Origin: Chloroflexi bacterium OLB15
GTDB lineage: Bacteria > Chloroflexota > Anaerolineae > Aggregatilineales > Phototrophicaceae
Direction of reading: 5' to 3'
DNA length: 34,684 nucleotides
Assembly: GCA_001567085.1 (NCBI GenBank)
Contig: LMZS01000165.1
Location: forward strand, 1 to 34,684
In this document: piece after piece, positions 23,801 through 30,702 of the stretch
Position numbering within the stretch: position 1 is the stretch's first letter
Layout: each line of letters begins with the position of its first letter
Position numbers and translations under genes: made by a program
The notes under the pieces: model-generated
Database searches by the model: none
Seen by the model: the letters and a program-made list of their open reading frames with translations, nothing else
Told to the model about the DNA's origin: nothing

Positions 23801-26654
23801 TGGCCGTGCAATCGGTGTGGTCGTGCTTAGCTCGCCGCAGACGCAGCATTTTACCGAGCGTGATGCCCGTATCTTCCGCTCATTCTCAGAGCAAGCCTCG
23901 CTGCGTATTGACGCTGCCCGCCTTCTACAGCAGACTGAACGCCGTGCGCGCCAGCTAGCCACCAATGCTACCGTTAGCCAGATCGCCAGTTCGATCCTTG
24001 AGCTGGACATGCTGATGCCGCAGCTTGTGGAAGTGATTAAAACCTCATTCGGCTACGATCATGTTCAAATCTTCCTGATGGACGATGCCGATAAATTTGC
24101 CGTCTTGCGTGCTAGCTCCGGTGAGGCTGGGCGCAAACTGTTGGAAGCCGGCCACCGCCTCGAAAAAGGCTCACGCAGCGTGATCGGTCAGGTGACGGCG
24201 CAGGGCAAACCGGTGATCGCTTCCGATACTGCCGACTCGCGCACCGTCCATCGTCCTAACCCGCTGCTGCCTTCCATCCGTTCCGAAATGGCGCTGCCGC
24301 TGATCCTCAAAGGGCAGGTGGTTGGCGCGTTGGACGTGCAAAGCGCGCAGTCTAACGCATTCGACGATGATGATATCGCGGTGCTAACCACGCTCGGCGC
24401 GCAAATCGCCGTCGCTATTGACAACGCCCAGTTGTTCGATGAAAGCCGCCAGCGTGCCAACGAAATGGGCTTCCTGTTCACCGTGACCACCGCCGCCGCC
24501 GCCGCTGAAAATCTGGATGACGCGCTGGTGAATGTCGCTGTTGAACTTCGCAGCTCGCTGGACGCGCTATCGGTCATCCTCTACCGCCCTGAACGCTATA
24601 TAGATGCTGAAGAGAACACCATCACCATCTTGCGTCCGGTGGCGCTGGCAGGCAGCGACCAACCGCTTTCTGAACTTTCAGAATTTAATCTTGAAGCCGA
24701 TCAGAACGTGATCGCCGAATCTGCCCGCAGCGGCCAGCCAGTCAACCTGTTTGAACTCAACGATGTGCGCGATTATCTGCCTGTTTCCGAAGGTGCGCGC
24801 TCGGCCATCATCGTGCCGCTGTATGCTGGCACAGAGTTGATTGGCATCATCGTCGCTGAAGATGAAGCGCCGAACGCGTATGACCACAGCACGCTTACCC
24901 TGCTGCTCACGCTTTCAGGAACGCTGTCGGCCATTGTGCAAAGCCAGCAGCTTTTGGAACAGTTGCAGCGCACCAACGCCCAACTGCGTGAGCTAGACCG
25001 CCTCAAAAGCGACTTCCTCGCCAATATGAGCCATGAACTGCGCACGCCGCTGAACTCGATCATCGGCTTCAGCAAGGTCATCCTTAAAGGCATTGACGGC
25101 CCGCTGACCGAGATGCAGGAGCAAGACCTTTCCACCATCTACAGCAGCGGCGTTCACCTGCTCAACCTGATCAACGACATCCTCGATCAGGCCAAAATTA
25201 GCGCTGGCAAGATGGACTTGCAGCTTGACTATTTCGATATGAAGAACGTGGTGGATGCGGTGCGCTCTATCGGCATCGGTCTGGTTAAAGATAAAGCTAT
25301 CAATATCGTGGTAGATGTCGCCCCTGGCATGCCTAAAGTGTTTGGTGACGAATTCCGTACCCGTCAGGTCATGCTTAACCTGGTTTCCAACGCCGCTAAG
25401 TTTACCCGTGAAGGCGGCATCACCATTCGTACCTATCTGGTGCGTGACCCTGAAACCGAGCGCTACATGGTGCGTACTGATGTGACCGATACCGGCATCG
25501 GTATCGCTGAACAGGACTTGCCGCTGCTGTTTGAAGCCTTCCGTCAGGTTGATTCCTCGCTGACGCGCACCGTTGGCGGCACGGGCTTGGGCTTGCCGAT
25601 TGCCAGATCGCTGGTGGAAATGATGGGCGGCGAAATTCTGGTTGAATCTAAACTCAACGTTGGCTCCACGTTCAGCATCATCATGCCTACCCAGCCGAAA
25701 GATGCTGAACCGCAGGAAATAGAGGACGACGATGTTCCGGTTCTGGATATCACCGATACCCAGAAGTTCAAGCGGGGGCGTGATACGCAGGAAACATCAG
25801 CCGTATCGGAAAATGCAAGCGCGGACGACACTTCGCGCTTCCCGCAGTCACCGCGTTCGCGTGAAACGCTTGAAGCCAGTATGCTGCCGCCATTGATGCC
25901 CCCGATCATGACGGTGAAGCGGCAAATTCTGCTGATCGAAGACAATCCTGATATGGTGGATCAGTTCCGTCGCGCGCTTCAACGTGAAGGCTATGAGGTC
26001 TTTGCCGCGTCTATCCCGCTGGAAGCCGAAGCGATGGCAAGCGGTTTGCATCCCACGCTGATTGTGCTTAGTGCTGGCTTTGGCGATGGCGCGGGGTGGG
26101 ATATCCTTGCGCGCCTGCACACGCGGGATGATACGGTAGATATTCCTGTGGTGCTGGTATCGCTTAATGATGACGAGCAGCGCGCCAAAGAAGCCGGAGC
26201 GTTCGCCTTTGTGCGCCGCCCCTTCATCCCTGAAACGCTGGTCAAAGCGGTTGCCGAAGCCGAGCGTGACAGCCGCACCCGGCGAATCCTGATCATTGAC
26301 GACAATCCCGAAAGCGTGCGCCTGTTGCAGGAATTGCTGCTGGAACAGGAAAACTATCGCATCTTCACGGCTGCAAACGGGATGGAAGGCATTTCGCTGG
26401 TGGCGCGCCGCCGCCCCGATCTGGTCTTGCTGGATTTGCGTATGCCGGAGATGGACGGCTTTGATGTGATACGGGAACTGCGCGCGAACCCCGAAACCGC
26501 GAATATCCCGATTCTGGTGGTGACTGCCGAAAGCCTGACTGCTGATGAACAGGCGGCGCTAACCAGCTATTCGGTGATCTACAAAGCTGACCTGACCAAT
26601 GGCCACCGCCACCAATTAGGTGATGAGGTACGCAGCAAACTGGAACGTGTATAG
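17883..26654 (+). CDS. Giant multi-GAF hybrid histidine kinase, 2,923 aa
   Basis: Domains: TM1 about 20-46; extracellular Cache-like sensor 46-330; TM2 334-358; HAMP to about 405; GAF 413-580; linker LNRRLTRVAWEE and degenerate GAF 586-688; four GAFs to about 1390; PAS about 1390-1520 (ILETLPAGVLVLDPNTF...FEDI); three GAFs to about 2020; GAF 2020-2190 with the operon-type SSGEAGRKLLEAGHRL and GSRSVIGQVTAQG; GAF to 2370; HisKA with H2384 in ANMSHELRTPLNSI; HATPase about 2487-2605 (NLVSNAAKFT, DTGIGIAEQD, GGTGLGLPIA). An acidic linker of about 65 residues is followed by receiver 1 (2679-2795) and receiver 2 (2799-2923). Receiver 2 is intact (D2851, K2901). Receiver 1 has S2730 for Asp and R2779 for Lys, so it should not be phosphorylated. 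GGAG precedes ATG. It is the only kinase in its operon. Confidence 0.95.
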   Translation: MTQGKTDKSPARQTSLRGRIMRIVVPVIMVTFLLIGVALALYLQAQTHTQQVNAQHSALNNASLLLDTMVENIAADVRGLAESRSAREFARDTQIVVSNAAIVETQGRLLRDMTSMLEQNIGTYLSSRYITYTGSIWSQSSNIDGTVPVTDGSVRLNVLNNDDLLQQTLNVPVGTVLGGEISFAESSAGETLPFFRFMSPVAAENDVTNLAGAVEVEVTVTPIVEIMQYLAANSSDAQGRRFILTDTQNRVLLDTASTQLDLFAIGQGQPVLLSDVSPQLGEMVAENRSLLSADTVGSQIASSVTVGLPGSSQPLFVLYLLDSANTLTESAPQAALVILFSLLVGGLLCILINLILGRVLDPVHELAQEVSRGVTPTTPAASGDEIGQLSLAFGALAQEAADLRNSLNVQSQRFRRNLDITSRIGRETATVYDIDQLLNRALNLISVEYNFYHAQVFLLDDIGKNAVLVYSTGEAGRELLSRQHKLEVGSPSVIGIVTSTSQPVLVNDTEHPGDIPWRFNPLLPATRAEMALPLQVGDQVIGALDVQSREANAFDEREVQTFQLLADQIAIAVQNARLLQQTEERVEQIGALNRRLTRVAWEETELREGAAYSYDLMNLSADENTASDSAAAAAAKPVEMPIVIRGEVIGTLEATGQDFSDNDQLLMSAVAERVAIALESARLFEETQNSLAETSTLYQLSRYLNEADNLDGVVQAIIQSVMPEASGGQILVFEQIEGDQPEHGVFSADWAAGDPERSVSLRGLRIHIPDHPILSEMRPNSVALVNELSRDARVDDFFRALAQDIGAQSMVLIPFSVRGIWRGIIMIEFPQTRAFSEREGRIYTALIDQAGITIDNRMLLTENEMALAQIERLYSASRSINLSNSLLDLINAARGAVDAQDYEMGLAILEGDLGENGWSKTLRLAAITRRGQARDVNETYDFEVSQDSPLLRRDVEIVLDHDEKQASGLVRLLRAQRQRFAAAFPLFSGSQPIALFLLFSAENVRLSDEDSEVFRALTSQMSTVLQNRRLLEQTASALDETRRLYDASRAISGASDAKGIYAAAAANLLSPINPATRISVLIAGPSPLEPARYYDCEYIWSRDKNAENDENRRIPEEMVSFVSVLKDHRDLLLVNDHRRDLKKYPALASLLERKGSLSAVMVPVRTRARWFGVILIENSAPNTFDLAYGRFVAAVADQMALALESQQLFAEAQDQAQRALALAEASQFASRIGEQELTDALTEVFQRIGQAADYSTWLLLLADPTRTRLNYVLEHIGGETRAESPGQYIDLNSSHLLAQTFRIGQPVAINDPRAMPEYAGMPDAWFETFGKRLHMPVMAAGEVIGVVVVGRAADKPDLGDSDIELVRTLAAQVAVAVENRRLFAEAQTERTTLFTILETLPAGVLVLDPNTFRPIQANRQAEQLLGRAVTGEEAFSPEAFNIRRSGTDDLYPEGELPIFQAARSGSQAMGDDVSVVREDGRSIDLLLNAAPIRDARGNVTAVVAAFEDITALRGLENSLQSSLRETITLYETTRAFTEAEESDDVLDQAVAQMATLEPEEILIVLSDEEYEGVRVVRSLSGYTGDYDLPEDLLSESELRLLGDIASDETFSMESRVSMLDRGYLAAASLPLISRSRRNLPLGWIILLFSTPQAFDERAAFLTTLADTAAVALDNRNLFRSTEVALQETASLYGATTAISRARNLGELGDALKLALNSLQPDLFAAYVRVGGKLVELFNQDIDGEITDLAPLIETHGLIGTPDAIFIDDLKAQEESGALEQDLMMLQGLRGVGFVPMRSDGVIMLGYQGAHRFDGGSIRFLNALADSAAVVVANITLLDQIQSTLQETSILYQASRALTDADTPADVLRISVDNLQNGAFTSGFIATLTGRSWNVVGASAHVEAAWQAAGAEDAGIFTQGVTLTPDTFPAWKLLASPAPLTIDDIQNANLSEEEAAALQTLGIQSVAVLPIRAAGRAIGVVVLSSPQTQHFTERDARIFRSFSEQASLRIDAARLLQQTERRARQLATNATVSQIASSILELDMLMPQLVEVIKTSFGYDHVQIFLMDDADKFAVLRASSGEAGRKLLEAGHRLEKGSRSVIGQVTAQGKPVIASDTADSRTVHRPNPLLPSIRSEMALPLILKGQVVGALDVQSAQSNAFDDDDIAVLTTLGAQIAVAIDNAQLFDESRQRANEMGFLFTVTTAAAAAENLDDALVNVAVELRSSLDALSVILYRPERYIDAEENTITILRPVALAGSDQPLSELSEFNLEADQNVIAESARSGQPVNLFELNDVRDYLPVSEGARSAIIVPLYAGTELIGIIVAEDEAPNAYDHSTLTLLLTLSGTLSAIVQSQQLLEQLQRTNAQLRELDRLKSDFLANMSHELRTPLNSIIGFSKVILKGIDGPLTEMQEQDLSTIYSSGVHLLNLINDILDQAKISAGKMDLQLDYFDMKNVVDAVRSIGIGLVKDKAINIVVDVAPGMPKVFGDEFRTRQVMLNLVSNAAKFTREGGITIRTYLVRDPETERYMVRTDVTDTGIGIAEQDLPLLFEAFRQVDSSLTRTVGGTGLGLPIARSLVEMMGGEILVESKLNVGSTFSIIMPTQPKDAEPQEIEDDDVPVLDITDTQKFKRGRDTQETSAVSENASADDTSRFPQSPRSRETLEASMLPPLMPPIMTVKRQILLIEDNPDMVDQFRRALQREGYEVFAASIPLEAEAMASGLHPTLIVLSAGFGDGAGWDILARLHTRDDTVDIPVVLVSLNDDEQRAKEAGAFAFVRRPFIPETLVKAVAEAERDSRTRRILIIDDNPESVRLLQELLLEQENYRIFTAANGMEGISLVARRRPDLVLLDLRMPEMDGFDVIRELRANPETANIPILVVTAESLTADEQAALTSYSVIYKADLTNGHRHQLGDEVRSKLERV

Positions 26655-26676
26655 CCAGCTTCATGAGTAGAAGTGT

Positions 26677-26710
26677 GGGGGCGCGATAGATATATTTCGC
26701 CCCCTTTGCA
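26677..26710 (+). terminator. Terminator of the GAF/kinase operon
   Basis: GGGGGCG (26677-26683) pairs with CGCCCCC (26698-26704) around a 14-base AT-rich loop, followed by TTTGCAGCTTTT. It lies 23 bases after the giant gene stop and just before the convergent gene end at 26722. The T-tract is interrupted, so termination may be partial. Confidence 0.65.
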
Positions 26711-26721
26711 GCTTTTCACCG

Positions 26722-27240
26722 TCAAACCAAACTTCGTACCATCACAAAATCTGTTTGCGGGTCGTCGCCAAGCTGGAAGACTTTGGTTCCGGCCTTTGCG
26801 AAACCCCACTTTTCATAAAATGCAATTGCGCGGGTGTTGCGTTCCCACACGCCTAACCAGATCGCATCATGGCCTTTGCCCCGCGCTTCTTCCAAACAGG
26901 ATTGCATCAGCGCCGCGCCCACGCCTTGCCCGATCCATGTTTTCAGCGCGTAAATGCGCTCAAGCTCAACAGCATTTTTTGCCTTCACCATTTCCGGCGC
27001 TGCGCCTGTTACCAGTTTGGCATATCCGGCAGGCTGCCCATCAATTTCAGCGATCAAAAACAGATTTGCGGCAGCGGCTACTTCGCCTGAAATTTGCTCA
27101 AGGCTAAATGCTTCTGCCAGATAGATCGCCATATTCTCTGGCGTGTTATCGCTGGCAAACGTGTCTGCAAATGCCTGCGCGCCAATCGTCGCCAGTAGTT
27201 CCGCATCGCTGAACGCCGCCTGACGGATGCTGATCTTCAT
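26722..27240 (-). CDS. GNAT-family N-acetyltransferase
   Basis: 172 aa, a full-length single GNAT domain. It starts IRQAAFSDAELLATIGAQAF and has NLFLIAEIDGQPAGYAKL (strand 4 region). VELERIYALKTWIGQGVGAA carries the acetyl-CoA loop (I-G-Q-G-V-G-A), followed by ALMQSCLEEARGKG, WLGVWERNTRAIAFYEKWGF and a final strand FVMVRSLV. The 'LERIYALKTWIGQGVG' type is common in small GNATs annotated as acting on amines or spermidine, but the substrate cannot be read here. ATG 27240. It is a lone gene convergent with the kinase operon. Confidence 0.92.
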   Translation of the reverse strand: MKISIRQAAFSDAELLATIGAQAFADTFASDNTPENMAIYLAEAFSLEQISGEVAAAANLFLIAEIDGQPAGYAKLVTGAAPEMVKAKNAVELERIYALKTWIGQGVGAALMQSCLEEARGKGHDAIWLGVWERNTRAIAFYEKWGFAKAGTKVFQLGDDPQTDFVMVRSLV

Positions 27241-27336
27241 AGAGATTCCGTTCCTGTCTGCGAGAGGAAAAATGCTCGACGCGCCTGATTTCGCTGGTAA
27301 GACGGCAATCCCTCATGCTGCGGGGTAGGGGCTGCG

Positions 27337-29370
27337 CTATTCCACCCGCTCCACCGTCACCCGCGCCGCGCCTTCAGTGCCGTTGTAGCCGTTCACCTGC
27401 ACAAAATAGGTGCCGTCCGCAGGCAGCACCGCTTCAAACACAGGGTTCAGCCCGTTCGTGTCATCAGCGTTAGCCAGCACGTTACCTGCGCTGTCCAGCA
27501 GCGTCGCCACCGGGTCAAGCCCTGGCGCAAACGCGATCACTTCTACCCGTATCATCTCGCCTGCTGTTCCCTGAAATGCATAATGATGATAGGTGTTCGC
27601 CGTGATCGTATCCGCCGCTTCCAGTATCGTGATCGCTGCCCCGCGCGCGGTTGGTTCAGGCGCGGCGCTGGTGTGCGTCCATATCAGCCGGTATGCGCCG
27701 TAGCTGCCCGCATTCTCACCCGTGATATGGATCGCGTAAATGCCAGTTGTCAGGCTTGTAATATCTCCCAGCGTGACCGGTACGCCCTGATTGGCGGAAG
27801 TTTCAGCGATCACCGCTCCATTAGGCGCGATAATTGCCAGCGCAGGCGCGAACCCGCCGGAAAGCGAGACCACTTCAGCGCGAATCACATCGCCTGCGTT
27901 CAGCGGCATGTACCACACATCGCGCAGGCCGCGCTTTTCCAGCACAGCATCCACCGGCGTGTTCTCAAAGATCTCGCCACGCAGCGCATCGGTATGCGAG
28001 TCGCCATAGCCCATCGCGATGAAATAATCGCCTGTCGAGTTGGCGTCAGTGGTTACAAAGACCGAATAAACCCCACCCTCAATTACGCCTACAGCCGGGA
28101 TCAGCGCGTCGCCGCCTGCATCGCCCCGCGCTGCCTGCTCAAACACCACTTCACCCGCCGGGTTGACCAGTTGCACATGCGGCAAAATGCGCGATCCGGC
28201 TGTGGGGCCAGCGGCGATGGTGAACACATCACCCGGCCGCGCCTCGAATACGTAGCGCTGGAAATCATCCGGCTGCTCAATGCGCCCCAACACCGGCACA
28301 TGATCCACCAGCGGTTGACCGCTTGAAGCAGGCTGCGGCGTGACCATGCCGGTAATGAAGGTTGGCGTGACCGTCGGCATGAGGGTCGCGGCTGTTTGCG
28401 CCTGCTCGCCAAAGGTTAGCGTGAGCGCGTAGCTGCCCGCGCCGGTATCGCCGAATATCTGCGCGTAATAGATGCCGTCTTCCGCCAGCCGAATGTTCAT
28501 CAGCAGGGCGTTATCCCCCTCGCCAGCGTCGTCATCCATCGCCATGATGCGCCCTGAAGGGTCGTACAGCGCAACCGCCGGGTCTAAATCGCCGCTTTCG
28601 CCCGATGCCGCCAGCGTAATGGTGCTTCCCGCATCACCGTTGAAACTCCAGATTTCGCGATCAAACGACGAAATCAAATCGCCAGTCACATGCCCGCTGC
28701 CGTCAAATGCGCCCATATACGCGCCCAGATCGGCATACACAGGCGTCGGCGTAACCGTCGGCGTGTGTGTTTCTGAGGGTGTAAAGGTCGGGGTTAGCGT
28801 ATGCGTGGCGGTGAATGTAGCCGTCGGAGTGAAGGTAGCCGTTGCCGTGAAGGTGCTGGATGCGGTATGCGTTGCCGTTGCTGTGAAGGTATTGCTCGGC
28901 GTAAAGGTTGGCGTAGCTGTCGGCGTAGGTGATGGCCTATCGGTGTAGCCTAAACGCACCGTGTAGGCAATTTTGCCAGTCTCGCCCAACGAAGGCCGTT
29001 CGATCAGCAGCGAATATGTGCCGTTATCGGGTAGTGGCAGTTGCACGATTTCGCCGGATGCGATCACTTCATCATTCGCGTTCATCAGCGAGATCACCAG
29101 CGGCGATGATAGATTGGTCACTTGAATTAGGATGGCGTCGCCCGCGCTGCCCGAAAGCAGCCAGCGCCGTCCGTTTTCGCCCGGTTGCAGCGCATCGTCA
29201 ATGGCAGTCCATGCTTCAAGAATTCGAGTTTCGGCAGGCGGGGTAGCTGGTGGCGCAGGCTCAGAAGCACATGCAGCGAGCATCAGGGCGAGCAGGCAAA
29301 TACTCAATAGCCATATCTGCGCTGGAAAATGCGCGTTTATAGAGGAACGCCCTACAGGGTGCCCGTTCAT
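27337..29370 (-). CDS. PPC-repeat lipoprotein with Thr/Pro-rich linker
   Basis: I use ATG 29370; the frame opens at TTG 29382. The signal peptide ends in lipobox LMLAAC, with Cys about residue 34, so it is a predicted lipoprotein anchored on the outer face of the membrane. A first beta-rich PPC-like domain (SGSAGDAILIQVTNLSSPL ... NGTYSLLIERP) is followed by a mucin-like linker of about 65 residues made of T-x-T-x-T-P units. Then come about four PPC-type domains, each with the pattern 'G-x-x-D...A-G-D-x-I...dP-x-x-x-x-x-x-x-G...D-G-x-Y-x-x-x-x-x' (for example LAEDGIYYAQIFGDTGAGSY and LPADGTYFVQVNGYNGTEG). PPC domains usually accompany secreted peptidases, but none is fused here. Likely a surface binding or stalk protein; the ligand is unknown. 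Confidence 0.88.
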   Translation of the reverse strand: MNGHPVGRSSINAHFPAQIWLLSICLLALMLAACASEPAPPATPPAETRILEAWTAIDDALQPGENGRRWLLSGSAGDAILIQVTNLSSPLVISLMNANDEVIASGEIVQLPLPDNGTYSLLIERPSLGETGKIAYTVRLGYTDRPSPTPTATPTFTPSNTFTATATHTASSTFTATATFTPTATFTATHTLTPTFTPSETHTPTVTPTPVYADLGAYMGAFDGSGHVTGDLISSFDREIWSFNGDAGSTITLAASGESGDLDPAVALYDPSGRIMAMDDDAGEGDNALLMNIRLAEDGIYYAQIFGDTGAGSYALTLTFGEQAQTAATLMPTVTPTFITGMVTPQPASSGQPLVDHVPVLGRIEQPDDFQRYVFEARPGDVFTIAAGPTAGSRILPHVQLVNPAGEVVFEQAARGDAGGDALIPAVGVIEGGVYSVFVTTDANSTGDYFIAMGYGDSHTDALRGEIFENTPVDAVLEKRGLRDVWYMPLNAGDVIRAEVVSLSGGFAPALAIIAPNGAVIAETSANQGVPVTLGDITSLTTGIYAIHITGENAGSYGAYRLIWTHTSAAPEPTARGAAITILEAADTITANTYHHYAFQGTAGEMIRVEVIAFAPGLDPVATLLDSAGNVLANADDTNGLNPVFEAVLPADGTYFVQVNGYNGTEGAARVTVERVE
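28741..28937 (-). repeat. Mucin-like Thr/Pro repeat linker in the lipoprotein gene
   Basis: About 65 codons of near-repeats of TFTATATFTPT type (minus strand). The bases form imperfect short tandem repeats, so this is a likely site of length variation or slippage. The opposite strand shows an open Val/Gly-rich frame that is only a shadow. Confidence 0.75.
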
Positions 29371-29431
29371 TGTTGAAGGCAAGACGGCCTATCCACAGGT
29401 TGCCAGATATAACGGGCAAATTCTATCGTTT

Positions 29432-29947
29432 TCACGCGGGTTCCGCCTCAATCAACACTGACCCATCTGCAAGCAGCGTGGCGCTTAAAACTGAAAAACC
29501 TGTCGTCTCTAGCAGTTCGCGGTATTCTGGCTCTGTGCGCCTCTGCAAATTCGCCGTTTCCGGCAGGCCATCTTCCGCCAGTAAAACATCCAGCAGCAGC
29601 AGCCGCGCGCCATGAGGCATCGCCTTATGCACCGACTGTAAGACGCCCTGCGCCCAATCGCCTTCCCAATCGCTCAGCACATATTCCAGCAAATACAGGT
29701 CGCCGCCAGAGGGTACCTGCTCGAAAAAATCGCCTCCAACAGGCACTAACCTGCCGCCCAACCCTTCCATGTTGATTAGCGATTCTTCCACCACATCCGG
29801 CAGATCAAACAGGATGCCCCGCATGTGTGCGTAGGTTTCCAGCAGCGCCACCAGCGTTGTGCCATCCCCGCCGCCTACATCCACCACCCGATGGTAAGGC
29901 GAAAGGTCAATCGCTGTAAGCAGAGGATGGTTAGGTTGTTCTGGCAC
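29432..29947 (-). CDS. Shortened O-methyltransferase-like SAM-binding protein
   Basis: 171 aa from GTG 29947, with GAGGTG six bases upstream inside the end of the preceding gene. The SAM motif I region is VVDVGGGDGTTLVALLETY, followed by GILFDLPDVVEE, GGDFFEQVPSGGDLYLLEYV, and AMPHGARLLLLDVLLAEDG. These match plant-type and hydroxyneurosporene-like O-methyltransferases. Differences are notable. The N-terminal dimerisation domain (normally ~150 residues) is absent. The catalytic HDW motif reads SDW (YVLSDWEGDWA). The segment before RTEPEYRELLETTGF is about a dozen residues short. It may be a degenerate or repurposed SAM-binding remnant. Start-stop spacing of three bases couples it to the upstream membrane protein. 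Confidence 0.75.
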   Translation of the reverse strand: MPEQPNHPLLTAIDLSPYHRVVDVGGGDGTTLVALLETYAHMRGILFDLPDVVEESLINMEGLGGRLVPVGGDFFEQVPSGGDLYLLEYVLSDWEGDWAQGVLQSVHKAMPHGARLLLLDVLLAEDGLPETANLQRRTEPEYRELLETTGFSVLSATLLADGSVLIEAEPA

Positions 29948-29950
29948 AAT

Positions 29951-30685
29951 TCACCTCACCAACTTGCAATCAGGCGTGAAATTGAGGTAGATGCTGCTTC
30001 CCTGAATGGTGAAGTTATACCCATCCTCATCATAGCGGATAATCGCCACCGCGTTATCCGGCGCGCCGCGCTCAATCGCCGCTGCCCATAAATCAGCAAA
30101 ACTACAGAGCGGCGCCGGAATCGCATTTCCCGGCGGGGTTGGCCGCCCATCGTCAGTATCGCGATCCATTCCCAGCGTTAAATAGGTGTAGGTTGTGCGC
30201 GTGCCGCCGCTGCTAACGCTGCGATTGTAAAGCTGCCAGGGGCGCTCAATCTCAATTTCCACTTCCTGATACAGCACGCCTTCTGCTGATCCGCCCGCGC
30301 CAATTGGCCGGTCAGAGGTATCCGCGATCACGTTGTAAAAGCTGTAAGTTGCGCGTGGGTTATAATCCGCATACAAATCCAGCGTGCCATCCGGCTTCAC
30401 ATAATACGCGATCATCTCCGTGAACTGCGCTTCTTTGCCCGCAAAGGCGGCAATTTCGTCAAACTCCGCCACCGGATCGAAATGGGCATAATTGCCGCCG
30501 GGCAAAGGCCGCGCTTCGGCCATAAACCATGTGGTCACAAATAGGCAGCCCGCGCAAAACAGCGCCATTGGCACCAGCAGAAGCAGCACTGCCGCGCACC
30601 CGCCCCGCATGCAGCCCGGTTTATTCCGCTTTAGCCGAATCGGATTAGATGAAACGGAAACGTCATAATGCGGGTTTTGAGACAT
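29951..30685 (-). CDS. Hypothetical single-TM membrane protein
   Basis: 244 aa. A basic cytoplasmic start of about 25 residues (RLKRNKPGCMRGG) is followed by one hydrophobic helix (about 30-55, CAAVLLLLVPMALFCAGCLF). The extracellular domain of about 185 residues is rich in aromatic and acidic residues and beta-prone (YVKPDGTLDLYADYNP, TYTYLTLGMDRDTDDG). A CAGC near the end of the helix resembles a lipobox but lies far inside. It ends in an IIRYDEDGYNFTIQGSSIYL segment. I do not recognise the family. It starts 17 bases after surE and three bases before the methyltransferase-like gene, all one direction. Confidence 0.75.
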   Translation of the reverse strand: MSQNPHYDVSVSSNPIRLKRNKPGCMRGGCAAVLLLLVPMALFCAGCLFVTTWFMAEARPLPGGNYAHFDPVAEFDEIAAFAGKEAQFTEMIAYYVKPDGTLDLYADYNPRATYSFYNVIADTSDRPIGAGGSAEGVLYQEVEIEIERPWQLYNRSVSSGGTRTTYTYLTLGMDRDTDDGRPTPPGNAIPAPLCSFADLWAAAIERGAPDNAVAIIRYDEDGYNFTIQGSSIYLNFTPDCKLVR

Positions 30686-30702
30686 TTAGCTTCGCGCCAT
30701 TC

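Noticed and set aside
12512..24990. GAF domains as phytochrome-type bilin-binding photoreceptors
   Set aside because: No conserved bilin-attaching Cys, DIP motif or PHY domain; the few Cys residues are scattered (for example YYDCEYIW).
12015..26654. Many open frames of 60-215 aa on the opposite strand of the signalling operon
   Set aside because: They lie inside well-supported coding frames and show the biased composition of antisense shadows.
27583..28948. Plus-strand open frames of 247 and 158 aa over the lipoprotein gene
   Set aside because: The minus-strand frame has a lipobox, PPC repeats and consistent codon use; the plus frames are Arg/Cys-rich or GVGVTVGV-type shadows.
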